The position numbers and the translations under genes were made by a program. Below are positions 17,360-25,341 of a stretch of 64,000 nt of DNA, in pieces. Source of the DNA: JACCXG01 sp963785755 (lineage in GTDB: Bacteria; Acidobacteriota; Vicinamibacteria; Vicinamibacterales; 2-12-FULL-66-21). Location of the stretch: contig CAWAXG010000071.1 in NCBI GenBank assembly GCA_963785755.1, forward strand, positions 372,001 through 436,000. Direction: 5' to 3'. Under the pieces are notes generated by a model. The model had not been told where the DNA came from and made no database searches. It saw only the letters and a program-made list of their open reading frames with translations. How positions within the stretch are numbered: the stretch's first letter is position 1; every line of letters begins with the position of its first letter.

Positions 17360-17638
17360 ATTTCGTTTGCCACTCGTCTGCTGTTCGCCGTGTACTTCCT
17401 GGAGGCCGGGCTGATCCTGATCGTCGCGCCATGGTCCGGCTTCTGGGATCGGAACTTCTTCGCCGAGACCCTGCCGGTGCTCGAGAACATCCTCGCGAGT
17501 CCCTTCGCCCGCGGCGCCGTCTCCGGCGTCGGCCTGGTGACGCTGCTGGCGGGCCTCGCCGAGATCGGCGGGGCGTTCGCGTCGAGGCGTGAGGCAGCGG
17601 CCGCGTCTCACCGACCGACCCTCTCGTCCGATCGGTGA
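17360..17638 (+). CDS. Small membrane protein, function unknown
   Basis: A short frame with two hydrophobic helices (LLFAVYFLEAGLILIVAPW and GVGLVTLLAGLAEIGGAFA) around a W-DRNFFAETLPVLENILA loop. The first conventional start is GTG 17390, which would cut into the first helix. The full helix begins with an ATT codon at 17360, seven bases after a GGAGG-like sequence (17349-17353), so an unusual ATT start is possible. The 82-residue (GTG) or 92-residue (ATT) product ends just where thiE starts, the two overlapping by 4 bp. I do not recognise the family. Confidence 0.55.
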   Translation: MSFATRLLFAVYFLEAGLILIVAPWSGFWDRNFFAETLPVLENILASPFARGAVSGVGLVTLLAGLAEIGGAFASRREAAAASHRPTLSSDR

Positions 17639-18318
17639 TGGCGCTGAGCGTTCCCGCCATCTGCCTGGTCACCGACCGCCATCGCCTGACGAATCCAACC
17701 GACGACGCGCTGGTCCTCCTGGTCGAGCGTGCCGCGACTGCCGGAGTGGATCTCGTGCACATCCGGGAACGCGATCGGGATGACCGGAGCCTGCTGGAGC
17801 TGACGGAACGGATTGTTGCGGCCACGCGCCACACCAGCGCACGAGTCGTCGTAAACGATCGAATCGACGTCGCCATCGCCGCCGGTTGCGGCGGCGTGCA
17901 CTTGCGTGCAGATTCGATCGCCGCGGATCGCGCGCGGGCGATCTCGCCGCCCGGCTTCATGGTCGGGCGATCCGTGCATTCAGTGGCGGAGGCCGTCGGG
18001 GCCGCAGCATCCGGCGTGGATTACGTCGTGATGGGCACGACGTATCCCACGAAAAGCAAGGGAAGGCTCGCGCCCGTCGCCGGAATCGAAGGCCTGGCTG
18101 AAGTCTGCCGGGCCGTGTCCACGCCCGTGCTGGCGATCGGGGGGGTTACGACCGATAAGCTGAGGAACATTGCCGCCGCCGGGGCCGCCGGCGTCGCAGC
18201 GATCGGACTTTTCAGCGAGGCGTTCAACGAAAGCAGCCATGGAAATCTCGATGCCGCTCTTGGCGTCCTGGTGGCGACGATCCGTCGCGCGTTCCATCCC
18301 TCGATCACCTTCCCGTAA
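17635..18318 (+). CDS. Thiamine-phosphate synthase family protein (ThiE/TenI-like)
   Basis: 227 residues, TIM-barrel of the ThiE/TenI family. It has CLVTDRHRL, DLVHIRERD, VVVNDRIDVAIAAGCGGVHL, GRSVHS and LAIGGVTTDKL. ThiE joins the HMP and thiazole moieties; TenI relatives aromatise the thiazole. At the site where true ThiE has HLGQxD this protein has HLRADS, and the phosphate-binding end differs, which favours a TenI-like role. A more canonical thiE lies at 57747-58385. The start is GTG 17635 or ATG 17638. Confidence 0.8.
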   Translation: MMALSVPAICLVTDRHRLTNPTDDALVLLVERAATAGVDLVHIRERDRDDRSLLELTERIVAATRHTSARVVVNDRIDVAIAAGCGGVHLRADSIAADRARAISPPGFMVGRSVHSVAEAVGAAASGVDYVVMGTTYPTKSKGRLAPVAGIEGLAEVCRAVSTPVLAIGGVTTDKLRNIAAAGAAGVAAIGLFSEAFNESSHGNLDAALGVLVATIRRAFHPSITFP

Positions 18319-18359
18319 TCGGTCGCGCGAAGCGCCGGCGTCTGCATCACCGTCAACCC

Positions 18360-18608
18360 ATGATTGATTTCGGCGCGAAGCTGCGCGGGGCGCGGGAGCG
18401 CCGCGGCGTCTCGTTGCGACAGATCGCCGAGACCACGAAAATCTCCGTCGCGGCGCTGGAGGCGCTCGAGCGGAACGATCCGTCCCGGCTTCCGGGCGGC
18501 ATTTTCAGACGCGCGTTCGTCCGATCCTACGCCGCAGAAGTTGGCCTCGACCCGGAAGCGACTGTCCGCGAATTCCTCGAACGGTTCAATCTCGATCCGG
18601 TCCGTTGA
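18360..18608 (+). CDS. RodZ-like helix-turn-helix domain protein
   Basis: 82 residues forming a lambda-Cro-type HTH: FGAKLRGARERRGVSLRQIA, ISVAALEALERND, then RLPGGIFRRAFVRSYAAEVGLDP. This is the cytoplasmic domain of RodZ-type proteins, which link MreB to the envelope. In RodZ it is followed by a linker and a transmembrane helix. Here the frame stops at 18606-18608 and the transmembrane part is encoded in the next frame (18605-18865). Either these are two overlapping genes or one RodZ-like gene with a one-base loss near 18604; the latter would give 168 residues. Confidence 0.72.
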   Translation: MIDFGAKLRGARERRGVSLRQIAETTKISVAALEALERNDPSRLPGGIFRRAFVRSYAAEVGLDPEATVREFLERFNLDPVR

Positions 18609-18865
18609 CCCTCGAGGCGGCAGTTGCCGCCACGAGGTCCTGGCACGGGAAGCGCCTGCTTTCCAACACGTTCCTCACGATCATCGCCGCCACGCTCGTG
18701 CTCGCGGCGATCATTTTCTTTCTGACCCTGGCCCGGCGCCCGAGCGACAGCTCGGGCGTTCCTGCGCCCGCCGATCACGCCCGGACCAGCCGCCGCGTCA
18801 ATCGCGCTGGACCGAAACCCTCGAAATTGCCGAAACTATCGCAACGACATAGTCTGGTGATCTGA
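18605..18865 (+). CDS. Single-pass membrane segment, possible C-terminal half of the RodZ-like gene
   Basis: 86 residues starting at a TTG that overlaps the TGA of the HTH frame. A basic region precedes a single strong transmembrane helix at about residues 22-44 (FLTIIAATLVLAAIIFFLTL), and a short Pro/Arg/Lys-rich tail follows. HTH, then linker, then TM is exactly the RodZ order, so this is best read as the continuation of the upstream frame. The usual periplasmic beta domain (DUF4115) is missing in either reading. Confidence 0.5.
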   Translation: MTLEAAVAATRSWHGKRLLSNTFLTIIAATLVLAAIIFFLTLARRPSDSSGVPAPADHARTSRRVNRAGPKPSKLPKLSQRHSLVI

Positions 18866-18896
18866 CCAGCGTGGGCTGTCGCCGCTTTCGGACTTC

Positions 18897-19688
18897 ATGG
18901 ATCCCGGATACCGATCTCCACTAATCGACCTCTTTCGCCGAGGCGAGGCCGCGCATGATGTGCGGCTGCTCGCGGCGCAGGGCGCCCTGTCTTCGGCGGC
19001 ACACGAGCAGCTCGCGCTCCTGGTGCTGCTGTCCGATGACGGAGATGCGGAGATCGCCGCCGCCGCCAAGGCGACGCTCGCCGCGCTTCCCATCGATGCG
19101 CTGCGCGGCTTCCTGGCTCGCGCGGGCGTCCCGGCCGAAATGAAGACGTTCTTCGCCGGCCGCGGCATTGCGCCCGCTTCCGTCCCGTCAGGCGAAGCCT
19201 CGCAGCCGCTGCTCGAGTCCGATGACGATGACGACGAAGACAACGAGCTGGAAGAGGAGGACGCGACTGATGCGGGCAAGAATGCCGCGCCGAGGATTCT
19301 GTCCGGACTGCCGGTGAAGAAGAAGATGAAGCTCGCGTTCAAGGGCACGCGCGAGCAGCGCGCTCAGCTGATCCGGGATCCGAACAAGATCGTCTCCGCC
19401 GCCGTCCTGAGCAGCCCCAAGCTCACCGAAGCCGAGGTGGAGGCCTTTGCCAAGATGGGAAACGTATCGGAAGAAGTGCTCCGGGTCATCGGCACGAACC
19501 GGACATGGCTGAAGAACTACGGAACCGTGCTGGCGCTGGTGAGAAACCCGAAAACGCCCCCCGGGATCTCGATGCAGCTGCTGCCGCGGGTTTCCGAGCG
19601 TGACATGAAGATGATTGCCGTCGATCGCAACGTCCCCGAGGCGCTCAAGCTTGCCGCCCGCAAGTTCATCGTCAAGGGGTCGAGGTAG
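18897..19688 (+). CDS. Hypothetical helical-repeat protein
   Basis: 263 residues, not recognised. The N-terminal part is helical (LLAAQGALSSAAHEQLALLV, AAAKATLAALPIDALRGFLA). An acidic stretch (residues about 103-122, DDDDEDNELEEEDATD) leads to a C-terminal helical region with HEAT/armadillo-like spacing: LIRDPNKIVSAAVLSSPKLT, FAKMGNVSEEVLRVIGTNR and ALVRNPKTPPGISMQLLP. Such repeats usually mediate protein contacts. No signal peptide or membrane helix. It is followed by convergent reverse-strand genes after 10 bp. Confidence 0.65.
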   Translation: MDPGYRSPLIDLFRRGEAAHDVRLLAAQGALSSAAHEQLALLVLLSDDGDAEIAAAAKATLAALPIDALRGFLARAGVPAEMKTFFAGRGIAPASVPSGEASQPLLESDDDDDEDNELEEEDATDAGKNAAPRILSGLPVKKKMKLAFKGTREQRAQLIRDPNKIVSAAVLSSPKLTEAEVEAFAKMGNVSEEVLRVIGTNRTWLKNYGTVLALVRNPKTPPGISMQLLPRVSERDMKMIAVDRNVPEALKLAARKFIVKGSR

Positions 19689-19698
19689 CCCGCAGCGG

Positions 19699-19935
19699 TC
19701 AGCGCCGCCGTTTGCCTTTCCATTCCTTGCGCATCTCGGCCAGACCCTCCATGAAGACCGTGGCGCGCTGCCGGTCCACCGGAAGACGGATGGATTTCAG
19801 GAGATCGATCGCCCGGTCGAAATCGCGATCGATGGTGCTCGACGTGGTCTTGAAATAGAGGCGGCGGATCTCGGCGAGGATTTCGTCCACGGGGCGTTCG
19901 TCAGGTACCTCATTCAGCACGAATCTCTTGGCCAT
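19699..19935 (-). CDS. Small conserved-looking hypothetical protein
   Basis: 78 residues, soluble, charged and helical (DEILAEIRRLYFKTTSSTIDR, then FDRAIDLLKSIRLPVDR, ending KEWKGKRRR). It lies 9 bp downstream of polX on the same strand and may be co-transcribed with it. Codon use is like the neighbours and the opposite-strand frame is a shadow. I do not know the function. Confidence 0.6.
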   Translation of the reverse strand: MAKRFVLNEVPDERPVDEILAEIRRLYFKTTSSTIDRDFDRAIDLLKSIRLPVDRQRATVFMEGLAEMRKEWKGKRRR

Positions 19936-19944
19936 CGGGTCGTC

Positions 19945-21669
19945 TCAGCGGCGGTTCCGTCGGAGGGAGGCGCGAAACAGGTCGATCGGCTGCGTGTTCA
20001 GCACGTCCGCCGGTTCCAGCCACGCGCGGCGCGCGACAGCCACGCCCCATCGTATGTTGCCGAGCGCCGTGGGAGAGTGCGCGTCGGAGTCCACGATCAG
20101 CTTGACCGCGCGGTCGCGCGCGCGGCGGGCGAGAGTCTCGTCCAGATCCAGCCGGTCCGGCTGACTGTTGATCTCGAGCGCCACGCCGTGTGCCGACGCG
20201 GCGTCACAGACGCGATCGAACGCGATCCGAGACGGTTCTCTCCGCATGATCATCCGGCCGGTCGGGTGGCCGATGACGTCGACCCACGTGCACTCGATCG
20301 CCGAGAGCAGCCGGTTCGTCATCGCCGCTTCCTCCTGGTTCAGCGCGGAATGGACCGAGGCGATGACGATGTCGAGCTCGGCGAGGCAGTCGACGGCGAG
20401 ATCGAGCCGGCCGTCCGGCAGGATGTCGCATTCGACACCTGCAAGCACGACCAGGCCGCCGAGGTCGTCGCGGCCGTTCAGCGCGCGGACTTCGCGCGCT
20501 TGTGCGAGCACGCGGTGCTCGTCGAGTCCGTTGGCCATGGCGAGCGCCCGGCTGTGATCCGTGATCGCGATGTAGCTCAGACCTGCATCCCGCGCCGCCC
20601 GGGCCATCGTCCAGGCGTCGGCGCGCCCATCCGTGGCCGTCGTGTGCATGTGGAGGTCGCCGCGGAGATCCTGAAGGTGGACGAGCCGGGGCAGCGTGCG
20701 CTGCTCGGCGGCCTCGATTTCTCCCCGGTTCTCGCGCAGCTCGGGGGGAACCAGCGCCAGTCCGAGGGCTTCGTAGATCCCTTCCTCCGTCTCGCCGGCG
20801 ACCAGCTGGCCGGTATCGTTCCGGTACAGTCCGTACTCGTTCAACTTCATCCCGCGTTGCATGGCGCGGTCGCGCAGCGCGATGTTGTGCGGCTTCGAGC
20901 CGGTGAAGTACTGCAAGGCGGCGCCGGCGCTCTCGGCCGGGACCAGCCGCAGGTCGGCCTGGAAGCCGCCCGCCAGCAGCACGCTCGACTTGGTCTCGCC
21001 GTGCGCCAGCACGCGCTCGACGAGCCGGTACCCGGTGAATGCATCCATGATCGACGCGGGTGCGCCGGCGGTCAGGATGTCGAGATCGCCGCACGTCTCA
21101 CAGCCACGCCGCAGGCTGCCGACCATGGTCACCGCCGCGCCGGGTGCCGCCTCCCGCAGCGAGGCAACGAGCGCGGCCGCCGTGTCGTGCGCTTCCGCAC
21201 TCAGGCGCCGTCCGGCGAGCCGCACGCGTTCCTCGATGGCGCGCAGGATGAGCGCCTCCTTCTTCGCGCCCATCCCTTTGACGCCGCGCAGACGCCCCTG
21301 GCGGGCAGCCGCTTCGAGCTCGTCGAGGCTTCGGATGTTCAGCTGGTGATAGAGCAGCGCCACCGTCTTCGGGCCGACGCCCTGGAGGTGCAGCAGATCG
21401 AGGATTGTCGGGGGGAATTCCTCGAGCAGCTGCCGGTGGTAGGCGATGGCGGTCGTCTGAACCAGTTCGACGATCTTGGCGGCGAGATCCTTGCCGATGC
21501 CCGGCAGCGCCAGCATGTCGGCCGGGGAGAGATCCGCGACCCGCGTGGGGTGGTGCGCAATCGTCTCCGCGGCGTTGCGGTAAGCGCGAATCTTGAAGGG
21601 ATTCTCGTCCTTGATCTCGAGCAGGTCGCCGATCTCCGCTAGCACGCGCGCGATTGCCAGGTTGTCCAT
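19945..21669 (-). CDS. polX: DNA polymerase/3'-5' exonuclease PolX
   Basis: 574 residues, the normal bacterial PolX length. Order: N-terminal HhH domain (IKDENPFKIRAYRNAAETI, MLALPGIGKDLAAKIVELV), a second HhH (LLHLQGVGPKTVALLYHQL), the X-family palm with GSLRRGCETCGDLDIL and the third Asp in ADLRLV, then a PHP phosphoesterase domain (DLRGDLHMHTTATDGRADA, ITDHSRALAMANG, GVECDI, SVHSAL, DSDAH). It fills short gaps in base-excision repair and trims 3' ends. All catalytic acids look intact, unlike the paralogue at 31879-33568. Confidence 0.94.
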   Translation of the reverse strand: MDNLAIARVLAEIGDLLEIKDENPFKIRAYRNAAETIAHHPTRVADLSPADMLALPGIGKDLAAKIVELVQTTAIAYHRQLLEEFPPTILDLLHLQGVGPKTVALLYHQLNIRSLDELEAAARQGRLRGVKGMGAKKEALILRAIEERVRLAGRRLSAEAHDTAAALVASLREAAPGAAVTMVGSLRRGCETCGDLDILTAGAPASIMDAFTGYRLVERVLAHGETKSSVLLAGGFQADLRLVPAESAGAALQYFTGSKPHNIALRDRAMQRGMKLNEYGLYRNDTGQLVAGETEEGIYEALGLALVPPELRENRGEIEAAEQRTLPRLVHLQDLRGDLHMHTTATDGRADAWTMARAARDAGLSYIAITDHSRALAMANGLDEHRVLAQAREVRALNGRDDLGGLVVLAGVECDILPDGRLDLAVDCLAELDIVIASVHSALNQEEAAMTNRLLSAIECTWVDVIGHPTGRMIMRREPSRIAFDRVCDAASAHGVALEINSQPDRLDLDETLARRARDRAVKLIVDSDAHSPTALGNIRWGVAVARRAWLEPADVLNTQPIDLFRASLRRNRR

Positions 21670-21882
21670 CTTCTGCTGGGGCTCGCGCCGTGGGGCCAGG
21701 GGCTTTGGACTGCGGGGTCTGCCTGGATTCGACCGGCTGCACGCATCATGTCGTGAGTGTGATTATCCCACTTTGGCGTTTGCCGGTGGCTGCCGTCGAG
21801 CAGTCCAACACGGCGCGTGCGATCGCTGCGGGGACGCGCGCGCCTCGTCCGTGCGCGTTCCGGGAGATGCCCGTCACGTCGA

Positions 21883-21888
21883 TATAAT
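21883..21888 (+). promoter_or_regulatory. -10 box of a likely leaderless nagZ promoter
   Basis: A perfect TATAAT lies only 8 bp before the nagZ ATG (21897). Transcription would start at or next to the A of the ATG, giving a leaderless mRNA. No clear -35 is seen at 17 bp; TTCCGG at 21858-21863 (19 bp) is weak. No Shine-Dalgarno is needed in this reading. Confidence 0.5.
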
Positions 21889-21896
21889 GACGAGAG

Positions 21897-22991
21897 ATGT
21901 CAGTCCGCGACGTTCGACGGCAGGCGGGGCAGCTCGCGATGGCGGGCTTCGCCGGCCACAGCATTCCCGCCGATCTGCGATTGCTCGCGAAGGAGTTCGA
22001 CCTTGGCGGGATCGTCATCTTTGCGCGCAACGTCGAGTCGCCCGAGCAGGTCGCCGAGCTCGCGCGCGAGGCGCAGACGCTCGCGCGCGAGGCGCCGCTC
22101 TGGGTCAGCGTGGATCAGGAAGGCGGACGAGTCGCCCGGCTGCGGTCGCCGTTCACGGTCTGGCCGCCGATGCTGACGCTCGGACGCAGCGGCGATGAAC
22201 AGCTCGCCGCGCGGTTCGCGCGGGCCCTCGCCGCCGAGTTGCGCGCCGTCGGCATCACGCTCGATTACACACCGGTCCTCGATATCAACACGAATCCAAC
22301 GAATCCTGTCATCGGCGATCGTGCGCTCGGCGACAAGCCCGAGGATGTCGCCCGGCTTGGAAGAGTGGTGATCGAGGCCCTGCAAGGGGAGGGGATTGCC
22401 GCCTGCGGCAAGCATTTTCCCGGGCACGGCGATACGACCACTGACTCGCATTTCGAGCTGCCGCTCATCGAGCATCCGCCAGATCGGCTGGAAGCGGTCG
22501 AATTCGTGCCGTTCAGAGCGGCGATCGAGGCTCGTGTGGCCTGCATCATGACCGCCCACATTCTCGTGCCCGCGCTCGACGAGCAGCGGCCCGCAACGCT
22601 GTCGCCGGCGATTGTGGATGGCCTGTTGAAGAAAAAGCTCGGGTTCGACGGGGTCGTCCTGACCGACGATCTCGAGATGAAAGCCATCAGCAGCCGGTAC
22701 TCGCTCCCGGACGCGACGCTCGCCGCGCTCTCAGCCGGATGCGACGGTGTCCTGATGTGCGCGGGCGCGCAGGAGCCGCAGTTTGCCGCGCTCGAAGGCG
22801 TCATCCATGCCGTAGAGAACGGCACGCTGCCGCTCCGGCGCGTCGAGGATGCGCTCAATCGCCAGCGCCGCGTCAAGGAGCGGTTCCTGGCGCCGCCACG
22901 CGCGCGGCCGCTCGAGGGCCGCGCCCTGCGAACTCTGCTCGGACGCGACGAGCACCAGGCGATCGCGGACGAGATGGCGCGCTTCGCCTGA
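21897..22991 (+). CDS. nagZ: Beta-N-acetylhexosaminidase NagZ
   Basis: 364 residues, glycoside hydrolase family 3. It removes GlcNAc from the GlcNAc-anhydroMurNAc peptides taken up during murein recycling. Signature CGKHFPGHGDTTTDSH carries the catalytic His; VDQEGGRVARLR, GVVLTDDLEMKAI (nucleophile Asp) and LDYTPVLDI are also present. No signal peptide, as expected for a cytoplasmic enzyme. It heads an operon with ldcA, mpl, pxpB, pxpC, murB and murA. The GH3 C-terminal domain is absent, as in other NagZ. Confidence 0.93.
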   Translation: MSVRDVRRQAGQLAMAGFAGHSIPADLRLLAKEFDLGGIVIFARNVESPEQVAELAREAQTLAREAPLWVSVDQEGGRVARLRSPFTVWPPMLTLGRSGDEQLAARFARALAAELRAVGITLDYTPVLDINTNPTNPVIGDRALGDKPEDVARLGRVVIEALQGEGIAACGKHFPGHGDTTTDSHFELPLIEHPPDRLEAVEFVPFRAAIEARVACIMTAHILVPALDEQRPATLSPAIVDGLLKKKLGFDGVVLTDDLEMKAISSRYSLPDATLAALSAGCDGVLMCAGAQEPQFAALEGVIHAVENGTLPLRRVEDALNRQRRVKERFLAPPRARPLEGRALRTLLGRDEHQAIADEMARFA

Positions 22992-23000
22992 CCGCCGCCG

Positions 23001-23924
23001 ATGCGCAAACCGCCAGCGTTGCAGCCGGGCGATCGGATCGCCATCGTCGCGCCCGCCAGCCCGTTCGACCGCGAACAGTTCGATGCCGGCGTGACCGAGC
23101 TCCGGCAGCTGGGGTTCGAGCCGGTCTACAGTGAGGCCGTCTTCGAGCGCGATCGCTATCTCGCAGGCCCGCCCGACCTCAGGGCACGGGACTTTCTCGA
23201 CGCGTGGACCAATCCGAGCATTGCCGCGGTGATCGCCGCGCGAGGCGGCTATGGCAGCGTCCAGATCCTGCCGCTGCTCAGCGCGGACGCCTTCCGTGAA
23301 ACGCCCAAGGCCTTCATCGGCTATAGCGACAACACGTCGCTCCACATCTGGTTGATGCAGGAATGCGACGTGACCACGTTTCACGGTCCGATGATCGAGG
23401 GGCGGCTGGCTCGCGGGCCGGCCGGCTACGATCGGGACACCTTTCTGCGCTGTCTGTGCAGGCCCGAGCCCGCGGGAGAGATCACGGCCCCGCAGCTCGA
23501 GGTGCTCGCTCGAGGCGAAGCGGTGGGTGAGCTGGTTGGCGGGACCCTGACCCAGCTGGTCGCGTCGCTCGGCACGCCGTTCTCGTTCGACCCGCCCGCC
23601 GGATGCGTGCTGTTTCTCGACGATGTGGCCGAGCGCCCGTACCGCATCGACCGCATGCTCACGCAGCTCCGCTTGAGCGGCATCCTCGAGCGAGTCGCGG
23701 GCATTGTCTTCAACGAGATGCCGCGATGCGACGAATCGGACGGCGGGCTGCGCGCCCGGGATGTCGTTCGCGACGTCCTGCGCGATTTTCCTGGCCCGAT
23801 CCTGTTCGGCCTGCCCTCCGGCCATACTGATGGCGCCGCGCTGACGCTGCCTTTCGGTGTGCTCGCCCGGGTGCTGGCAGGAAGCCGCGCGGCGCTGGTG
23901 ATCGAGGAGGCGGCCGTTTCCTGA
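23001..23924 (+). CDS. ldcA: Murein tetrapeptide LD-carboxypeptidase (S66)
   Basis: 307 residues. S66 family: removes the terminal D-Ala from cytoplasmic murein tetrapeptide, giving the tripeptide used by Mpl. Motifs are GDRIAIVAPASPFDR, IAARGGYGSVQILP and FIGYSDNTSLHIWL (nucleophile Ser), GTLTQLVASLGTPF and LPSGHTDGAALTLPFG with the catalytic Glu/His region. It starts 10 bp after nagZ and is followed by mpl after 13 bp, so three consecutive recycling steps are encoded together. Confidence 0.92.
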   Translation: MRKPPALQPGDRIAIVAPASPFDREQFDAGVTELRQLGFEPVYSEAVFERDRYLAGPPDLRARDFLDAWTNPSIAAVIAARGGYGSVQILPLLSADAFRETPKAFIGYSDNTSLHIWLMQECDVTTFHGPMIEGRLARGPAGYDRDTFLRCLCRPEPAGEITAPQLEVLARGEAVGELVGGTLTQLVASLGTPFSFDPPAGCVLFLDDVAERPYRIDRMLTQLRLSGILERVAGIVFNEMPRCDESDGGLRARDVVRDVLRDFPGPILFGLPSGHTDGAALTLPFGVLARVLAGSRAALVIEEAAVS

Positions 23925-23937
23925 GTTCGCGACCCCT

Positions 23938-25341
23938 ATGACACGAATCCACCTGATCGGAATCTGCGGGACGGCGATGGCGACGCTGGCCGCACTGCTC
24001 AAGAGCCGCGGCCACGACGTGCGGGGGTCGGATCAGAACGTCTATCCGCCAATGAGCGATTTCCTGGAACAGCAGCGGGTCACGACGCTCCAGGGCTACC
24101 GGCCCGAGCACATCACCGCGGACATCGACCTCGTGGTGGTCGGCAACGCGATCTCGCGCGGCAACGCCGAGCTCGAGGAAGTGCTCAATCGAAAGATTCG
24201 CTACTGTTCGCTGCCCGAGGCGGTCCGCGATCATTTCCTCTGGGGCGCCAGGTCGATCGTCATTGCTGGCACGCACGGAAAGACGACTACGACGGCGCTC
24301 ACCGGCTGGCTGCTGGCGCATGGCGGCGCTGATCCCAACGTGTTCATCGGCGGGATTGCCGAGAACTTCGAGAGCAGCTACCGCATCGGCGGCGGCCGTG
24401 AGTTCGTGATCGAGGGAGACGAGTACGACAGCGCGTTCTTCGACAAGACCGCGAAGTTCCTGAAATACCTGCCCGACATCGCGGTCGTGAACAACATCGA
24501 GTTCGATCACGCGGACATCTATCCGGATCTGGCGGCAATCAGGCTGACCTTTCAGCGGTTCGTCAATCTGGTGCCGCAGCGGGGACTGCTGCTCCTCGGC
24601 GCCGACAATGCCGAGGCGCTCGCGCTGCGGGAGCGGGCCCCCTGCCGCGTCGAGACGTTTGGCGAAGCGAAGGGAGCCGACTGGCAGGCGCACGATGTTC
24701 GGGTGTCCGGGGTCTCGACCACCTTCAGTGTGCGCCGCGCCGGCGATCCGATCGGCAGTTTCGAGCTGCCGCTCCTGGGCATGTACAACGTTCGCAACGC
24801 GCTCGCCGCCATTGCCGTGGGCGCTGCGATCGGCCTCAACACGGACACGCTCGCGGAAGGTCTGCGGCGCTTCAAGGGTGTCCGCCGCCGGATGCAGCTA
24901 CGGGGGACCGCTGCCGGTGTGTCCGTATATGACGATTTTGCCCACCATCCGACGGCCATCGAAGAGACCCTTGTTGGCGTCCGTTCGGCGTTTCCTGGAC
25001 GACGGGTCTGGGCGATCTTCGAGCCGAGATCAGCGACCTCCTGCCGGCGAATCTTCCAGTCGGACTTCGCCCGCGCCCTGTCGCGCGCCGACACCGTCGT
25101 CCTGCCCGCCGTGTTCCGCTCCACCCTGCCTGACGATCAGCGGCTCTCGGCGGAGCAGCTGATCGCCGATCTGAAGGCGCAGGGCACCGATGGGCGGTAC
25201 ATCCCGAAGGTGGACGACATCGTTCCGGTGGTGGCGCGCGAAGCGCGGGACGGCGACCTGGTCGTCATCATGTCGAACGGTGGTTTCGACAACATTCATC
25301 AGAAGCTGCTCGATGCGCTGGAGGCGCGGGCCGCGCGGTGA
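23938..25341 (+). CDS. mpl: UDP-N-acetylmuramate:L-Ala-gamma-D-Glu-meso-DAP ligase
   Basis: 467 residues, Mur-ligase fold. RIHLIGICGTAMATLAALL and GSDQNVYPPMSDFLEQQ separate Mpl from MurC. The ATP site is GTHGKTTTTALTGWLL, and VNNIEFDHADIYPDL, MYNVRNALAAIAVG and YDDFAHHPTAIEETL complete the ligase. It reattaches recycled tripeptide to UDP-MurNAc. The stop overlaps the pxpB GTG start. No murC is in the window. Confidence 0.94.
   Translation: MTRIHLIGICGTAMATLAALLKSRGHDVRGSDQNVYPPMSDFLEQQRVTTLQGYRPEHITADIDLVVVGNAISRGNAELEEVLNRKIRYCSLPEAVRDHFLWGARSIVIAGTHGKTTTTALTGWLLAHGGADPNVFIGGIAENFESSYRIGGGREFVIEGDEYDSAFFDKTAKFLKYLPDIAVVNNIEFDHADIYPDLAAIRLTFQRFVNLVPQRGLLLLGADNAEALALRERAPCRVETFGEAKGADWQAHDVRVSGVSTTFSVRRAGDPIGSFELPLLGMYNVRNALAAIAVGAAIGLNTDTLAEGLRRFKGVRRRMQLRGTAAGVSVYDDFAHHPTAIEETLVGVRSAFPGRRVWAIFEPRSATSCRRIFQSDFARALSRADTVVLPAVFRSTLPDDQRLSAEQLIADLKAQGTDGRYIPKVDDIVPVVAREARDGDLVVIMSNGGFDNIHQKLLDALEARAAR

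Noticed and set aside
8019..18318. FMN or TPP riboswitch before ribD or the ThiE-like genes
   Set aside because: The genes start inside or right after their upstream neighbours, leaving no room for a leader RNA.
19615..21642. 675-codon forward frame opposite polX
   Set aside because: Shadow of PolX in GC-rich DNA; the reverse frame carries all PolX and PHP motifs.
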